Assembly: GCA_046329515.1 (NCBI GenBank)
Contig: JAXLUM010000001.1
Span: 1,054,001 to 1,118,000, forward strand
DNA: 64,000 bases
Source: Bog-950 sp046329515
Lineage (GTDB): Bacteria > Bacteroidota > Bacteroidia > Chitinophagales > LD1
Reading direction: 5' to 3'
Numbering within the stretch: position 1 is the stretch's first letter; each line of letters opens with the position of its first letter. This document shows positions 8,505 through 16,263 of this stretch, one piece after another. Under the pieces are notes generated by a model. That model searched no databases. It was not told the origin of the DNA and saw only the letters and a list, made by a program, of their open reading frames with translations. The translations under genes were made by a program, and so were the position numbers.

Positions 8505-9161
8505 TTATTGTTTAATAGCTGTTGTTACGCAGTTAAAGGTGTTCACGCCATCCTGTTCAGTATGGCTGATAGTAAGCGTTGCAGTGCCATTACTTGCTGA
8601 GCCCGTACCAGTTACTGAATAAACAGCACCGCTCGGCGTTTGCGTTGGTATGGCTATAGTGGTATTATTTACCGTAGCGGTAACATTAATTGCCGGCGTA
8701 AAACCACCAAAGTTGTGGATTACAATACTATTGGTACCGCTTGATGTAATAGTAATGTTATACGAAAAGTTACCGGCACCACAAACATCTGTGCAATTGT
8801 AGCTTCCAACATAATCACTGGCGGTAAGTCCATTATTACTAACTACCACAGTTGCGGTTTTTACCCTGGTGCCGCCGCTGTTAGTTATGTTAAGGGTAAT
8901 AGTATAGGTGCCCGCGCTGTTGTATACATGGGTTACATCTCCATTTTGGCTACTGGTTTCACCATCACCAAAATCCCATAAATAGGTATTCCCGTCTTTT
9001 GAGCAATCGGTAATTACTAAAGTAGCCCCTACCGTTACTGTATCATCAGAAAGGGTGAAACAGGCTGTAGGTTTGTCTACTGCCGGTGGTGCGCAGGAGT
9101 GTATTAATGCAATGCTGCATAACATAGCAGCTACTACAGTAAATGTCAATAGTTTTTTCAT
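8505..9161 (-). CDS. PKD-domain lipoprotein
   Basis: A 218-residue predicted lipoprotein: hydrophobic signal, then lipobox IHSC with Cys23. One PKD domain covers about residues 33-108 and contains the signature YLWDFGDGETSS. The remaining 100 residues form a Ser/Thr/Asn-rich beta domain beginning SDYVGSYNC. That domain resembles, strand by strand, the C-terminal domain of the EGF-like lipoprotein at 21156-21581. Probably outer-membrane anchored and surface exposed. No enzymatic motif is seen. A TACATTTA promoter-like element lies at 9186-9193, about 25 bp upstream. Confidence 0.85.
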   Translation of the reverse strand: MKKLLTFTVVAAMLCSIALIHSCAPPAVDKPTACFTLSDDTVTVGATLVITDCSKDGNTYLWDFGDGETSSQNGDVTHVYNSAGTYTITLNITNSGGTRVKTATVVVSNNGLTASDYVGSYNCTDVCGAGNFSYNITITSSGTNSIVIHNFGGFTPAINVTATVNNTTIAIPTQTPSGAVYSVTGTGSASNGTATLTISHTEQDGVNTFNCVTTAIKQ

Positions 9162-9224
9162 TAGCTGAGTTTTATTAGTAAAACTTAAATGTATGAGAAA
9201 TTCTGAACAGGCGAAACGTTCAAT

Positions 9225-10862
9225 CTATTTCACCTTAATCAACTGGCGGGTATCCTTCAATTTTCCATCTACCTTAAGCAGGTATTCTCCGGGCAATAGA
9301 TTATTTACTTCGTTTAAACTTATTATTTCAAAGGTTTTTTTGCGCAGAAAAACCTGCTTGCTTAACACTTTGCGGCCGCTAACATCAAACAGTTCTATTG
9401 TGTGCTGCCCGGCCTCATCATTGTAAATGCCCAACTGCAGGTTATCGGCAAAGGGGTTAGGGTAGGCGGTTACCTCGCCCGTTGTTTTTAAAACATTGGC
9501 ATTGTAACCGGTGTTCAATAGCAAGTAAGCATTATAAAAATTAGGTATGCCATAACCGTAAGTGCTATCGGGTGTCCAGAAACGGTCGGCGCTTACCACT
9601 ACAGCGGTATAAATATCTTTGGCACTTTTGTCAGGAAATGCACTCCACAAACTGGCAAAGCAACCTGCTAAAGTAGGACAGGAAAAAGACGTCCCCCCGC
9701 TATAGCCCAGGCTACCATCGGTAGCAATAACTGCACTCTTAACTCCCTGTGCGCAAAGGTCTGGTTTAACGCGCCCTGCATAACTGGGCCCCCTACTACT
9801 AAAAGATGCAATAACTTCTGCTGAATCAACTGCGCCAACAGCAATAACACTGTCCCCATCAGCCGGGGCTGCTATATAATGCCAGCTATTTGCACCTTCG
9901 TTACCGGCGGAATTAATAACTAAAATGCCTTTTGATGCGGCACGGTTAGCAGCGCGGGTTATTACTGTGGTATTACCGTTCATATCGGCATAGGTATGGT
10001 TACCACTATCCGTTGAGAAATCAGTATACCCTAATGATGTAGAAAATAATTGTGCTCCTAAGCTATCAGCAAGTTCAGCGCCTGCTTCCCAGTTGTATTC
10101 CTCCATTACCCATTCGTCGTTATCATCCTCCGTTACACATAATACAAAAGATGCATCAGGCGCAGTGCCAACGTGGTGGTTAGGAATGTTTGCCGCTATA
10201 GTACTGAAACAGGATAAGCCATGCCCGCCGTCGTTATAAACGTTCTCTTCGTCGTTTACAAAGTCCCAGGTTTTTAAAATGCGTGGCCGCACTGAATCAA
10301 AAGCTGTTATCTGCGGGCAATTCACAAAACCGTTATCCAATACGGTCATAAGAATACCCTGGCCTTTGTGCCCAAGTTGATGCAGCAAGTCAGCGTTCAA
10401 CATGTTTATTTGCCTATAGGCCTGTCCGTATAAATTGGGGTAAACGTAATTTTGGTTGGGGTTGGCAGTTACGTATTCAAACTTGTCTTTCTTGGCTGCC
10501 AGTGGATTGTAGTAAATGCGATTGATGCCTTCTACAAAAGGCAATTGCCTGATACTATCAACGTATACGCTGCTATCTATTCGTACTACCAGCATATTAA
10601 ACCACTTTAAGCGGTGCTTTAAATGGCCTACAAAGGGTGTTACTGCATCAATATAACTTTGAGTAATCGGCAGGTCTGTTGAGTCTAATTCAATGCCTTG
10701 CTTAGTGCGGCGGTCAAGGGATTGTTGAGTAAGAAATTGTAAAGGATCAGAAAGGCTGAAACTATTGTTTTCCTTGTCCTTAAACTTAACCCAGTAATAA
10801 TTTTTTTGACTGAAAGCCTGAAAGGAAAGCGCTACAAAAAGCAGGAGTAATAGTTTCTTCAT
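9225..10862 (-). CDS. Subtilisin-like (S8) serine peptidase with T9SS type A sorting domain
   Basis: A 545-residue secreted protease. It has an N-terminal signal peptide ending near FSQ, a propeptide-like region to about residue 150, and an S8 catalytic domain with Asp176 (TVLDNGF), His214 (GGHGLS) and Ser392 (GGTSFSCPT), plus the oxyanion region INSAGNEG. The last 75 residues form a T9SS C-terminal sorting domain, beginning TAYPNPFADNL and ending with a Lys-Val-Lys tail. The protein should therefore cross the outer membrane through the type IX system. It follows an unrelated lipoprotein gene on the same strand. Confidence 0.93.
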   Translation of the reverse strand: MKKLLLLLFVALSFQAFSQKNYYWVKFKDKENNSFSLSDPLQFLTQQSLDRRTKQGIELDSTDLPITQSYIDAVTPFVGHLKHRLKWFNMLVVRIDSSVYVDSIRQLPFVEGINRIYYNPLAAKKDKFEYVTANPNQNYVYPNLYGQAYRQINMLNADLLHQLGHKGQGILMTVLDNGFVNCPQITAFDSVRPRILKTWDFVNDEENVYNDGGHGLSCFSTIAANIPNHHVGTAPDASFVLCVTEDDNDEWVMEEYNWEAGAELADSLGAQLFSTSLGYTDFSTDSGNHTYADMNGNTTVITRAANRAASKGILVINSAGNEGANSWHYIAAPADGDSVIAVGAVDSAEVIASFSSRGPSYAGRVKPDLCAQGVKSAVIATDGSLGYSGGTSFSCPTLAGCFASLWSAFPDKSAKDIYTAVVVSADRFWTPDSTYGYGIPNFYNAYLLLNTGYNANVLKTTGEVTAYPNPFADNLQLGIYNDEAGQHTIELFDVSGRKVLSKQVFLRKKTFEIISLNEVNNLLPGEYLLKVDGKLKDTRQLIKVK

Positions 10863-10894
10863 TATTGACTTATACCAAACGCCTGCCGCTGCAA

Positions 10895-11668
10895 TTAATT
10901 GTGATCAATAATCCGCATTCTTATACGGAAACCGTTAGTGGTATTCTGTTCAAAAGTGCCCGAAACCCCTTTGTGCATGTCTTCCCATTCCTGGTAAATC
11001 ATGCCCACGTTTTTGGCATACACCTCGCGGTGCAGGGTTTTAGTTATAAGGTTATTGCTTACATCAACAGCGGTAACAGTTAAGCTACTGTCGAAGTTAA
11101 AGCCATTAATAGAGTAAGGTTTGTCTACATCGCTGTAAACGTAATTCCAGTCGCGGTAAACGGTGTAAGGGTCGGTGGTAGGAACGTATAAATTACCGTT
11201 CCATTCAGCACCTTCCTTTGGTGGGAAGATGAGCTTGATAAAACGGATATCATCTTCCACTTTTTGAATATTGGTAGTAGTAGGTTTTAAATACCACACT
11301 TTCCAAATGGCCCAACTGTCTGTTGAATCAGCACGGCGGTATAATTCAATTTTATAATTCAGCGCATTCTCGTTATCGTAAAGTGTGTCGGCAATCAGTT
11401 CCTTCAGTTCGTAGCGGGCAGTATCGCGAAAGTAATTCGGGTTGCTGTAGGTGTAAAAAATAGAGTCTACACTATAAGTCACATAGTGCCCTAAACTATA
11501 AGGGTAGTAATCGTAATTAAAACTAATGGTTCCTTCATCCTTTTTAGTGCATGAGGGTAACCCAAAAAGAAATACCAGAGCGAGGCCAATAGCTGCTATA
11601 AAATAAATAGGCCTTGCGGCAATTGATTTTAGGCTATTAACTACAATCTGTAAACTGTGTTTACGCAT
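10895..11668 (-). CDS. Hypothetical lipoprotein
   Basis: A 257-residue predicted lipoprotein with an unusually long N-terminus: about 25 residues precede the hydrophobic core, and the lipobox GLPSC gives Cys40. Mature sequence begins CTKKDEG and is rich in Tyr, Asp and Trp. No named family is recognised. The start overlaps the end of mnmA by 8 bp on the same strand, implying translational coupling with a tRNA-modification gene, a coupling of location rather than function. Confidence 0.8.
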   Translation of the reverse strand: MRKHSLQIVVNSLKSIAARPIYFIAAIGLALVFLFGLPSCTKKDEGTISFNYDYYPYSLGHYVTYSVDSIFYTYSNPNYFRDTARYELKELIADTLYDNENALNYKIELYRRADSTDSWAIWKVWYLKPTTTNIQKVEDDIRFIKLIFPPKEGAEWNGNLYVPTTDPYTVYRDWNYVYSDVDKPYSINGFNFDSSLTVTAVDVSNNLITKTLHREVYAKNVGMIYQEWEDMHKGVSGTFEQNTTNGFRIRMRIIDHN

Positions 11669-12800
11669 GTACTAACTCTTTAGTCACCGAATCTTTTGAT
11701 GCAATGTTGAAGTTAGAAAAAATAATTCCACCGCCAATTACATCATTACCTTCGTAGAACACTGCCGACTGGCCTGGCGCAATTGCTGAAACAGGGGCCA
11801 TAAACTCCACTTTTATGCGGTCGTCAATTTGCGAAATAATACTGCTTTCGCCTTCGTGTTTATAACGCACTTTGGTAATGGCGTTAATGGTGCCCGGAAG
11901 GGTTTCGTACTTCTGCATATTCAATTTACCCACCCACATGCCGTTGCGGTCAAGGTCTTTTTCTTCACCCAATACAACAGTGTTTGTTTCCGGATGGATT
12001 TCTACCACAAACATAGGTTTACCAAAGGCTACACCTAAGCCTTTGCGCTGGCCAATAGTGTAAAACGGGTAGCCATGATGCTTACCCAGCACTTTGCCGT
12101 TTAAATCAACAAAAGTGCCGCCATCTACTTTCTGTTCAAGATTCTCAACGTTTCGTTTTAAAAAGCCACGGTAGTCGTTATCGGGCACAAAACATATTTC
12201 GTAACTCTCTGCTTTGTTGGCTAATTCCACGTAACCCATATCGCGCGCCATTTGCTTAATAGCCGGCTTGTGAAACATGCCAACCGGGAACATAGTGCGG
12301 TTCAGGCAGGCCTGGCTTACACCCCAAAGCACATAGCTTTGGTCCTTATTGCTATCTAATCCTTTTGATATAACAGAGCGTCCGTTTTCTTTACGCAGTT
12401 GTGCATAGTGACCTGTCGCAATAAACTCGCAGTCCATCATATCAGCACGTTTCAGCAGGGCTTCCCACTTAATGTGGGTGTTGCAAAGTACGCAGGGGTT
12501 AGGTGTGCGGCCTGCCATGTATTCATCAACAAAGTTGTCTATTACAAAATTGCCGAACTCCTCACGTATATCAATTATAAAATGGCTAAAGCCTAAATCA
12601 ACCGCTACCTGGCGCGCATCATTAATAGAATCTAACGAGCAGCAGCCTGTTTCTTTTTTGCTGCCACCACTTGTGGCGTAGTCCCAGGTTTTCATGGTAA
12701 TGCCCACCACCTCATAGCCCTGCTCGTGTAACATAACGGCAGTAACAGTAGAATCTATTCCACCGCTCATGGCTACTAATACCTTTCCTTTTTTGCTCAT
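11661..12800 (-). CDS. mnmA: tRNA 2-thiouridylase MnmA
   Basis: ATP-dependent sulfurtransferase of 379 residues that installs 2-thiouridine at position 34 of tRNA-Lys, -Glu and -Gln. The PP-loop SGGIDST lies near residue 14. The nucleophilic cysteine is in TPNPCVLCN and the second catalytic cysteine in YEICFVPD. The C-terminal beta barrel ends with SAIAPGQSAVFYEG. A perfect TATCTTTG -7 element sits 8 bp before the ATG, so the transcript would have almost no leader. The downstream lipoprotein overlaps by 8 bp. Confidence 0.96.
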   Translation of the reverse strand: MSKKGKVLVAMSGGIDSTVTAVMLHEQGYEVVGITMKTWDYATSGGSKKETGCCSLDSINDARQVAVDLGFSHFIIDIREEFGNFVIDNFVDEYMAGRTPNPCVLCNTHIKWEALLKRADMMDCEFIATGHYAQLRKENGRSVISKGLDSNKDQSYVLWGVSQACLNRTMFPVGMFHKPAIKQMARDMGYVELANKAESYEICFVPDNDYRGFLKRNVENLEQKVDGGTFVDLNGKVLGKHHGYPFYTIGQRKGLGVAFGKPMFVVEIHPETNTVVLGEEKDLDRNGMWVGKLNMQKYETLPGTINAITKVRYKHEGESSIISQIDDRIKVEFMAPVSAIAPGQSAVFYEGNDVIGGGIIFSNFNIASKDSVTKELVHA

Positions 12801-12808
12801 AAAGTGGG

Positions 12809-12816
12809 CAAAGATA
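12809..12816 (-). promoter_or_regulatory. -7 element 8 bp from the mnmA start
   Basis: Minus-strand TATCTTTG, an exact TAnnTTTG match. The usual distance to the transcription start would place +1 within about two bases of the ATG at 12800, so mnmA may be translated from a leaderless mRNA. Confidence 0.6.
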
Positions 12817-12949
12817 AGGTAAAAAGGCGACAGGCTTGCGGTTACGGAGCATTTAGCGCAAAGGGCTAAACTTGTAGTTTACAAGCTGTTAGAAGAGCAG
12901 AGAAAGTTAAAATTATCAAACAATGGGTAGGAGCGTAGAAGAGGCTCTG

Positions 12950-13156
12950 TTATTTAGTGCCTGCGCTTTCTTCCAATTTCTTCAGGCGCTTTTCAATGGC
13001 AAACAGAAAGGTAAATAAGCCCGTAAGGATAATGCACAACACGCCTATAACCACATATAATTTCAAACCGCGCAGCATAAACTCAGGCGCCATGCTTTGT
13101 GCAAAAGTAGCAGTAGAGTAAATTAAGGCTATTAGTATCGCTAATCCTTTTTTCAT
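12950..13156 (-). CDS. ccmD: CcmD-like small membrane protein
   Basis: A 68-residue protein with a signal-like first hydrophobic stretch, a second transmembrane helix at about residues 30-52, and a basic tail (EKRLKKLEES) as in CcmD of the cytochrome c maturation machinery. It overlaps the 3' end of the upstream CcsA/CcmC gene by 4 bp (ATGA), which is the usual ccmC-ccmD coupling. In other bacteria CcmD helps release holo-CcmE from CcmC. The call rests on size, topology and position. Confidence 0.75.
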   Translation of the reverse strand: MKKGLAILIALIYSTATFAQSMAPEFMLRGLKLYVVIGVLCIILTGLFTFLFAIEKRLKKLEESAGTK

Positions 13157-14370
13157 GATTCCTGTTTTTGTTTAATGAACTCCATACGCACGAGTATAGA
13201 TAAAATCCAAAAGCCCAATAAAATCCAGCCAATAACTGCGGGGTAAAAGAACATGCGCAGGTGGCTATCTAAATCGTATTTATTAAATGCAGGGTTGCCG
13301 GCTTGCCCGGGGTGTAAAGAATCAACACCGCCCAGGCGGGGAACTATAAACACGAACAGTATAAAAATTACTACTGCGAAAATGCTGTAGATGGCGCTGT
13401 AGCGCGCGCGTTTTGCTTTAAGTGTGTTGATGCTTTCGCCGTCTACCGTTGGTGTGCCTTCAACCTGTATAGATGTACGGATGATAAAGTAAACGATATA
13501 CGTTAAAACGCTTACAAGCGCACCTGCCAGCTTAATATCCTCATACATCATTTTGCGTATGGCGTGGCTCCAGTCAATACCAATAAACCAGGTGTACTTG
13601 CTCCACAACATGCCGGTAGTATAACCGCATAAGCCAAACAGAATAGCTACTAATGCTGCCCTGCTGGCGAATATATCCCACTTTATGTTGCCGGTAAGCA
13701 GATAAATAAGGCCTGCGCCAAGGCAAACGAAAACCATCATGGTCATTACAAACCACATGGGCACATGGTAAAAGGTGTTGCGTATTGTTTCGTATAAAAT
13801 TTCGCGGTAGGGGAATACAAAAAGTGTGTGTTTGTTATGCAGTACTTCCGGCTCGCAGGCTTTGTTCAATGTATCAGGCACATATAATTTATAATCACTG
13901 CTTACTTCTGCGTCGGTTATATAAAGGCCGCTATGGGCTACAGTATCGTTTAGGTGAACAGGCTCCTTTGCTTTCGGGGCTTTAACAGTTACTGCAGCAC
14001 GGGCAATAACATTGCCGTCAATATCATCGTTAAGCACTACATCAAACTCCTGCTTCTCGGGGCTGGTTACGGTAAAGCCGCTTACGCCGAATTTTGCCTG
14101 CAGGTGTTCGTCGTCAATAACTTTGGTTTCAATAGGGCAGAAGTAGTCCGGTCCGTTTTTAAACCATACCTGCACTTTGCCTGCTGCCTTATCCGTAAAA
14201 TGGGTGTTGTAGGCGTATATGTCAAAAGTATAAACGGAATCAGGATTGAAGAGGGTAGGCTCCACCGAAGGAAGGCCGGGCCCTAAAGGCATGGTTAAAC
14301 CGCCGATAAGGATATAGAACAACAGCACCACACTTACCCATTTCCACCACTTACTGTATAACCAATTCAT
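13153..14370 (-). CDS. CcmC/CcsA-family haem-handling protein, cytochrome c biogenesis
   Basis: A 405-residue inner-membrane protein: one N-terminal helix, a periplasmic beta-rich domain of about 150 residues (40-190), then about six helices. Two family histidines are seen, in FYHVPMW and SLHPGQAG, where CcmC ligates haem. The Trp-rich WWxWD-type motif expected between them is not present; the corresponding place appears to read MMYED before IKLAGALV. The enlarged periplasmic domain is a Bacteroidota trait. It is followed by a CcmD-like gene with a 4-bp overlap. A TATATTTG element at 14441-14448 could drive both. Confidence 0.82.
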   Translation of the reverse strand: MNWLYSKWWKWVSVVLLFYILIGGLTMPLGPGLPSVEPTLFNPDSVYTFDIYAYNTHFTDKAAGKVQVWFKNGPDYFCPIETKVIDDEHLQAKFGVSGFTVTSPEKQEFDVVLNDDIDGNVIARAAVTVKAPKAKEPVHLNDTVAHSGLYITDAEVSSDYKLYVPDTLNKACEPEVLHNKHTLFVFPYREILYETIRNTFYHVPMWFVMTMMVFVCLGAGLIYLLTGNIKWDIFASRAALVAILFGLCGYTTGMLWSKYTWFIGIDWSHAIRKMMYEDIKLAGALVSVLTYIVYFIIRTSIQVEGTPTVDGESINTLKAKRARYSAIYSIFAVVIFILFVFIVPRLGGVDSLHPGQAGNPAFNKYDLDSHLRMFFYPAVIGWILLGFWILSILVRMEFIKQKQES

Positions 14371-14440
14371 GTGACTTTTGCCTGTTTGTTGTATAAACTG
14401 TAAACTGTTTTACCTGCTTATACTTAAGTATTTGCGGCGC

Positions 14441-14448
14441 CAAATATA
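14441..14448 (-). promoter_or_regulatory. Candidate promoter for the ccsA-ccmD pair
   Basis: Minus-strand TATATTTG, an exact TAnnTTTG match, 70 bp upstream of the ATG at 14370. The leader would be about 60 nt, longer than most in this window. Confidence 0.4.
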
Positions 14449-14525
14449 GGCAAATAATAAAAGCTGAATGTGATGTTTGTTACACTGTTTAATACCATAT
14501 TACACCTATAAAACGTTTTAACCTA

Positions 14526-14885
14526 ATGAGAAAAGTAATTTACATTTTAGTTTTAGCCATGGTAGTGCTAAGCGGTTGTGGAGGTAAAACATCCGCTAAA
14601 CTGGAAACAACTTCTTCCGACGGTAAAACTAACTTAACCATCGATTTCACCCGACCTACCATTGCAGATGCATGGACGGCGGATATGAAGGTAAAGGCTT
14701 ACCAATGGAAAGAAGGCAGCCTGCATGTAGCAGAGTTATATGCGGATGATATTAACAACCAGACAGTGTTATTTGACTGGACAGATACCAACCACTGCAC
14801 AATTACATTTAAGCTAAGGGATAATACGGAAAGGAAGTTTCAGTTGATTGCTTCGCCGGAACAGCTTCAATTAGCCGAGCTTTGA
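14526..14885 (+). CDS. Small hypothetical lipoprotein
   Basis: A 119-residue predicted lipoprotein with lipobox VLSGC (Cys18) and a mature all-beta domain (KTNLTIDFTRP, TVLFDWTDTN, CTITFKLRDN). No named family is recognised. The 3' end overlaps the convergent gene at 14867 by 19 bp, so the two stop codons lie inside each other's coding sequence. Probably periplasmic or outer-membrane. Confidence 0.72.
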   Translation: MRKVIYILVLAMVVLSGCGGKTSAKLETTSSDGKTNLTIDFTRPTIADAWTADMKVKAYQWKEGSLHVAELYADDINNQTVLFDWTDTNHCTITFKLRDNTERKFQLIASPEQLQLAEL

Positions 14886-15244
14886 TCCTGATCATCCGAA
14901 GGATTTTTTTTGCTTTTGCGGGACATACCAATTATAAAAACGATTAGGGTGGCCACAAATAATGCAACGCGCACAAGCAATACTTTGTTTTGACTTGCCT
15001 CTTTTTCTCTTTGCATACGCATGAACGAATCGAGGTTGTTGTTCATGTTTTTTAAAGTTTGCTGGGTTATCAGCGATTCCTGGCTTGCATAGTATGCCTT
15101 TTGAGCGCTATCGAATTCAGCCTGCTGCTTTTGCATTTCTGCAATGGATGAATCCACATTTAGCTTTTCAACTTGCGGCGCAATTTTTTTGGCAAAAAGT
15201 ATACTGATTGTAAAAATCAATACAGCGGTTAATAGCGATTTCAT
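14867..15244 (-). CDS. Hypothetical membrane-anchored coiled-coil protein
   Basis: A 125-residue protein with an N-terminal hydrophobic helix (5-20), a Gln/Lys/Ala-rich helical region likely to form a coiled coil (about 28-82), and a second transmembrane helix (about 88-108) with a short basic, polar tail. The central region should be extracytoplasmic. The start overlaps the DoxX gene end by 4 bp (ATGA), so the two are translationally coupled. No named family is recognised. Confidence 0.7.
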   Translation of the reverse strand: MKSLLTAVLIFTISILFAKKIAPQVEKLNVDSSIAEMQKQQAEFDSAQKAYYASQESLITQQTLKNMNNNLDSFMRMQREKEASQNKVLLVRVALFVATLIVFIIGMSRKSKKNPSDDQDQSSAN

Positions 15245-15615
15245 GATTCAGTAAGTTGAGGGTTTTTAAAATAAGTGTAGGCCCACCATATTAAAGGAAG
15301 TTGCAGGGGTAAGCGCAATAAAAACGGTAATGATGAGCCGCTGCTCCACTGCGTATAGTGCATAGCCATGTTAACGTTTGCCGGGAAGACAGCAATTAGT
15401 AACAGAATAATGCCGGCAGAGGAAATCTTCCGGGTAAATGGCAGAAATAATCCCAGCCCTAACAACATCTCCGCTACCCCGCTTACATACACCATTTCAA
15501 TTGGGAAGGGGAAGCCTAAAGGCATCATTTTGGTGTAAAAGGGTTGGTTAATGAAGTGGTTTGCACCAGCTGCAATATATAATACCCCCATTAAGTAAAC
15601 CGCGTATTTTTTCAT
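15241..15615 (-). CDS. DoxX-family membrane protein
   Basis: A 124-residue protein with four hydrophobic segments, of the DoxX/DoxD-like superfamily. Characteristic features are GVLYIAAGANHF near the N-terminus, GFPFPIEMVYVSGVAEMLLG, and a final WWAYTYFKNP. The family has been linked to thiosulfate:quinone oxidoreduction and oxidative stress, but this short form cannot be assigned a reaction. It is the first gene of a two-gene overlap with the coiled-coil protein. Confidence 0.78.
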   Translation of the reverse strand: MKKYAVYLMGVLYIAAGANHFINQPFYTKMMPLGFPFPIEMVYVSGVAEMLLGLGLFLPFTRKISSAGIILLLIAVFPANVNMAMHYTQWSSGSSLPFLLRLPLQLPLIWWAYTYFKNPQLTES

Positions 15616-15633
15616 TACTTATTACAGTTAATA

Positions 15634-16215
15634 CTAATGCACTCTATCACCTCTTACTTCAATGCTTTTCATTATCTCCGCTTCGTAAGTAAGCCATTCT
15701 TCCCAGCGTTGTAAAACCTTTTCTTTCCCTCCGTATTCACAGGCCATGTCTAAAAATAAACGATAATGTCCTGCTTCGCTAACCATCAGGTTTTTATAGA
15801 AGATGCGCAATTCCTCATCTTCCACACCTTTTGAAAATAAACGAAAACGTTCGCAACTGCGGGCTTCAATTAATGCAGCAAACAACAGTTTATCAATCAA
15901 CGATTCTTTACGGGAACCTCCCTTTTGCAAAAACCTGTTGAGTTGGTGTACATACAAATCTTTCCGCTGGTGGCCCAATTTTAAGTTTCGTTTTTTTAAT
16001 TGTTCCAGTACCATCTTAAAATGACCCCATTCCTCGCTTACAATAGGTATCAATGCATCTACCATATCGGTAAATTCCGGGTAGTTCTGTATTAACGAAA
16101 TAGATGTTGAGGCGGCTTTTTGCTCGCAATAAGCATGGTCAGTTAAAATCTCTTCAATGGATTTACCGGCTAAATCAACCCAACGAGGGTCTGTCGGTAG
16201 CTTTAATCCCAGCAT
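15634..16215 (-). CDS. miaE: MiaE-like tRNA-(ms2io6A37) hydroxylase
   Basis: A 193-residue ferritin-like di-iron monooxygenase. In characterised members it hydroxylates the isopentenyl group of ms2i6A37 in tRNA. Di-iron ligand motifs are visible in order: CEQKA, EEWGHF (ExxH), EARSCERF and SEAGHYRLF (ExxH). The start is set at MLGLKLPTDPRW (16215); a TTG 42 bp further upstream is in frame but precedes the conserved N-terminus and would lie beyond a TTTCTTTG promoter-like element. The second tRNA-modification gene in this region after mnmA, but not in an operon with it. Confidence 0.88.
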   Translation of the reverse strand: MLGLKLPTDPRWVDLAGKSIEEILTDHAYCEQKAASTSISLIQNYPEFTDMVDALIPIVSEEWGHFKMVLEQLKKRNLKLGHQRKDLYVHQLNRFLQKGGSRKESLIDKLLFAALIEARSCERFRLFSKGVEDEELRIFYKNLMVSEAGHYRLFLDMACEYGGKEKVLQRWEEWLTYEAEIMKSIEVRGDRVH

Positions 16216-16263
16216 CGGTACTAGTTTTATCCCCGCAAAGAAACAGGATTTAGGCAAATGGAA

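Noticed and set aside
12801..12949. Gap between mnmA and the CcmD gene
   Set aside because: Apart from the mnmA promoter I find no frame, hairpin or repeat worth reporting.
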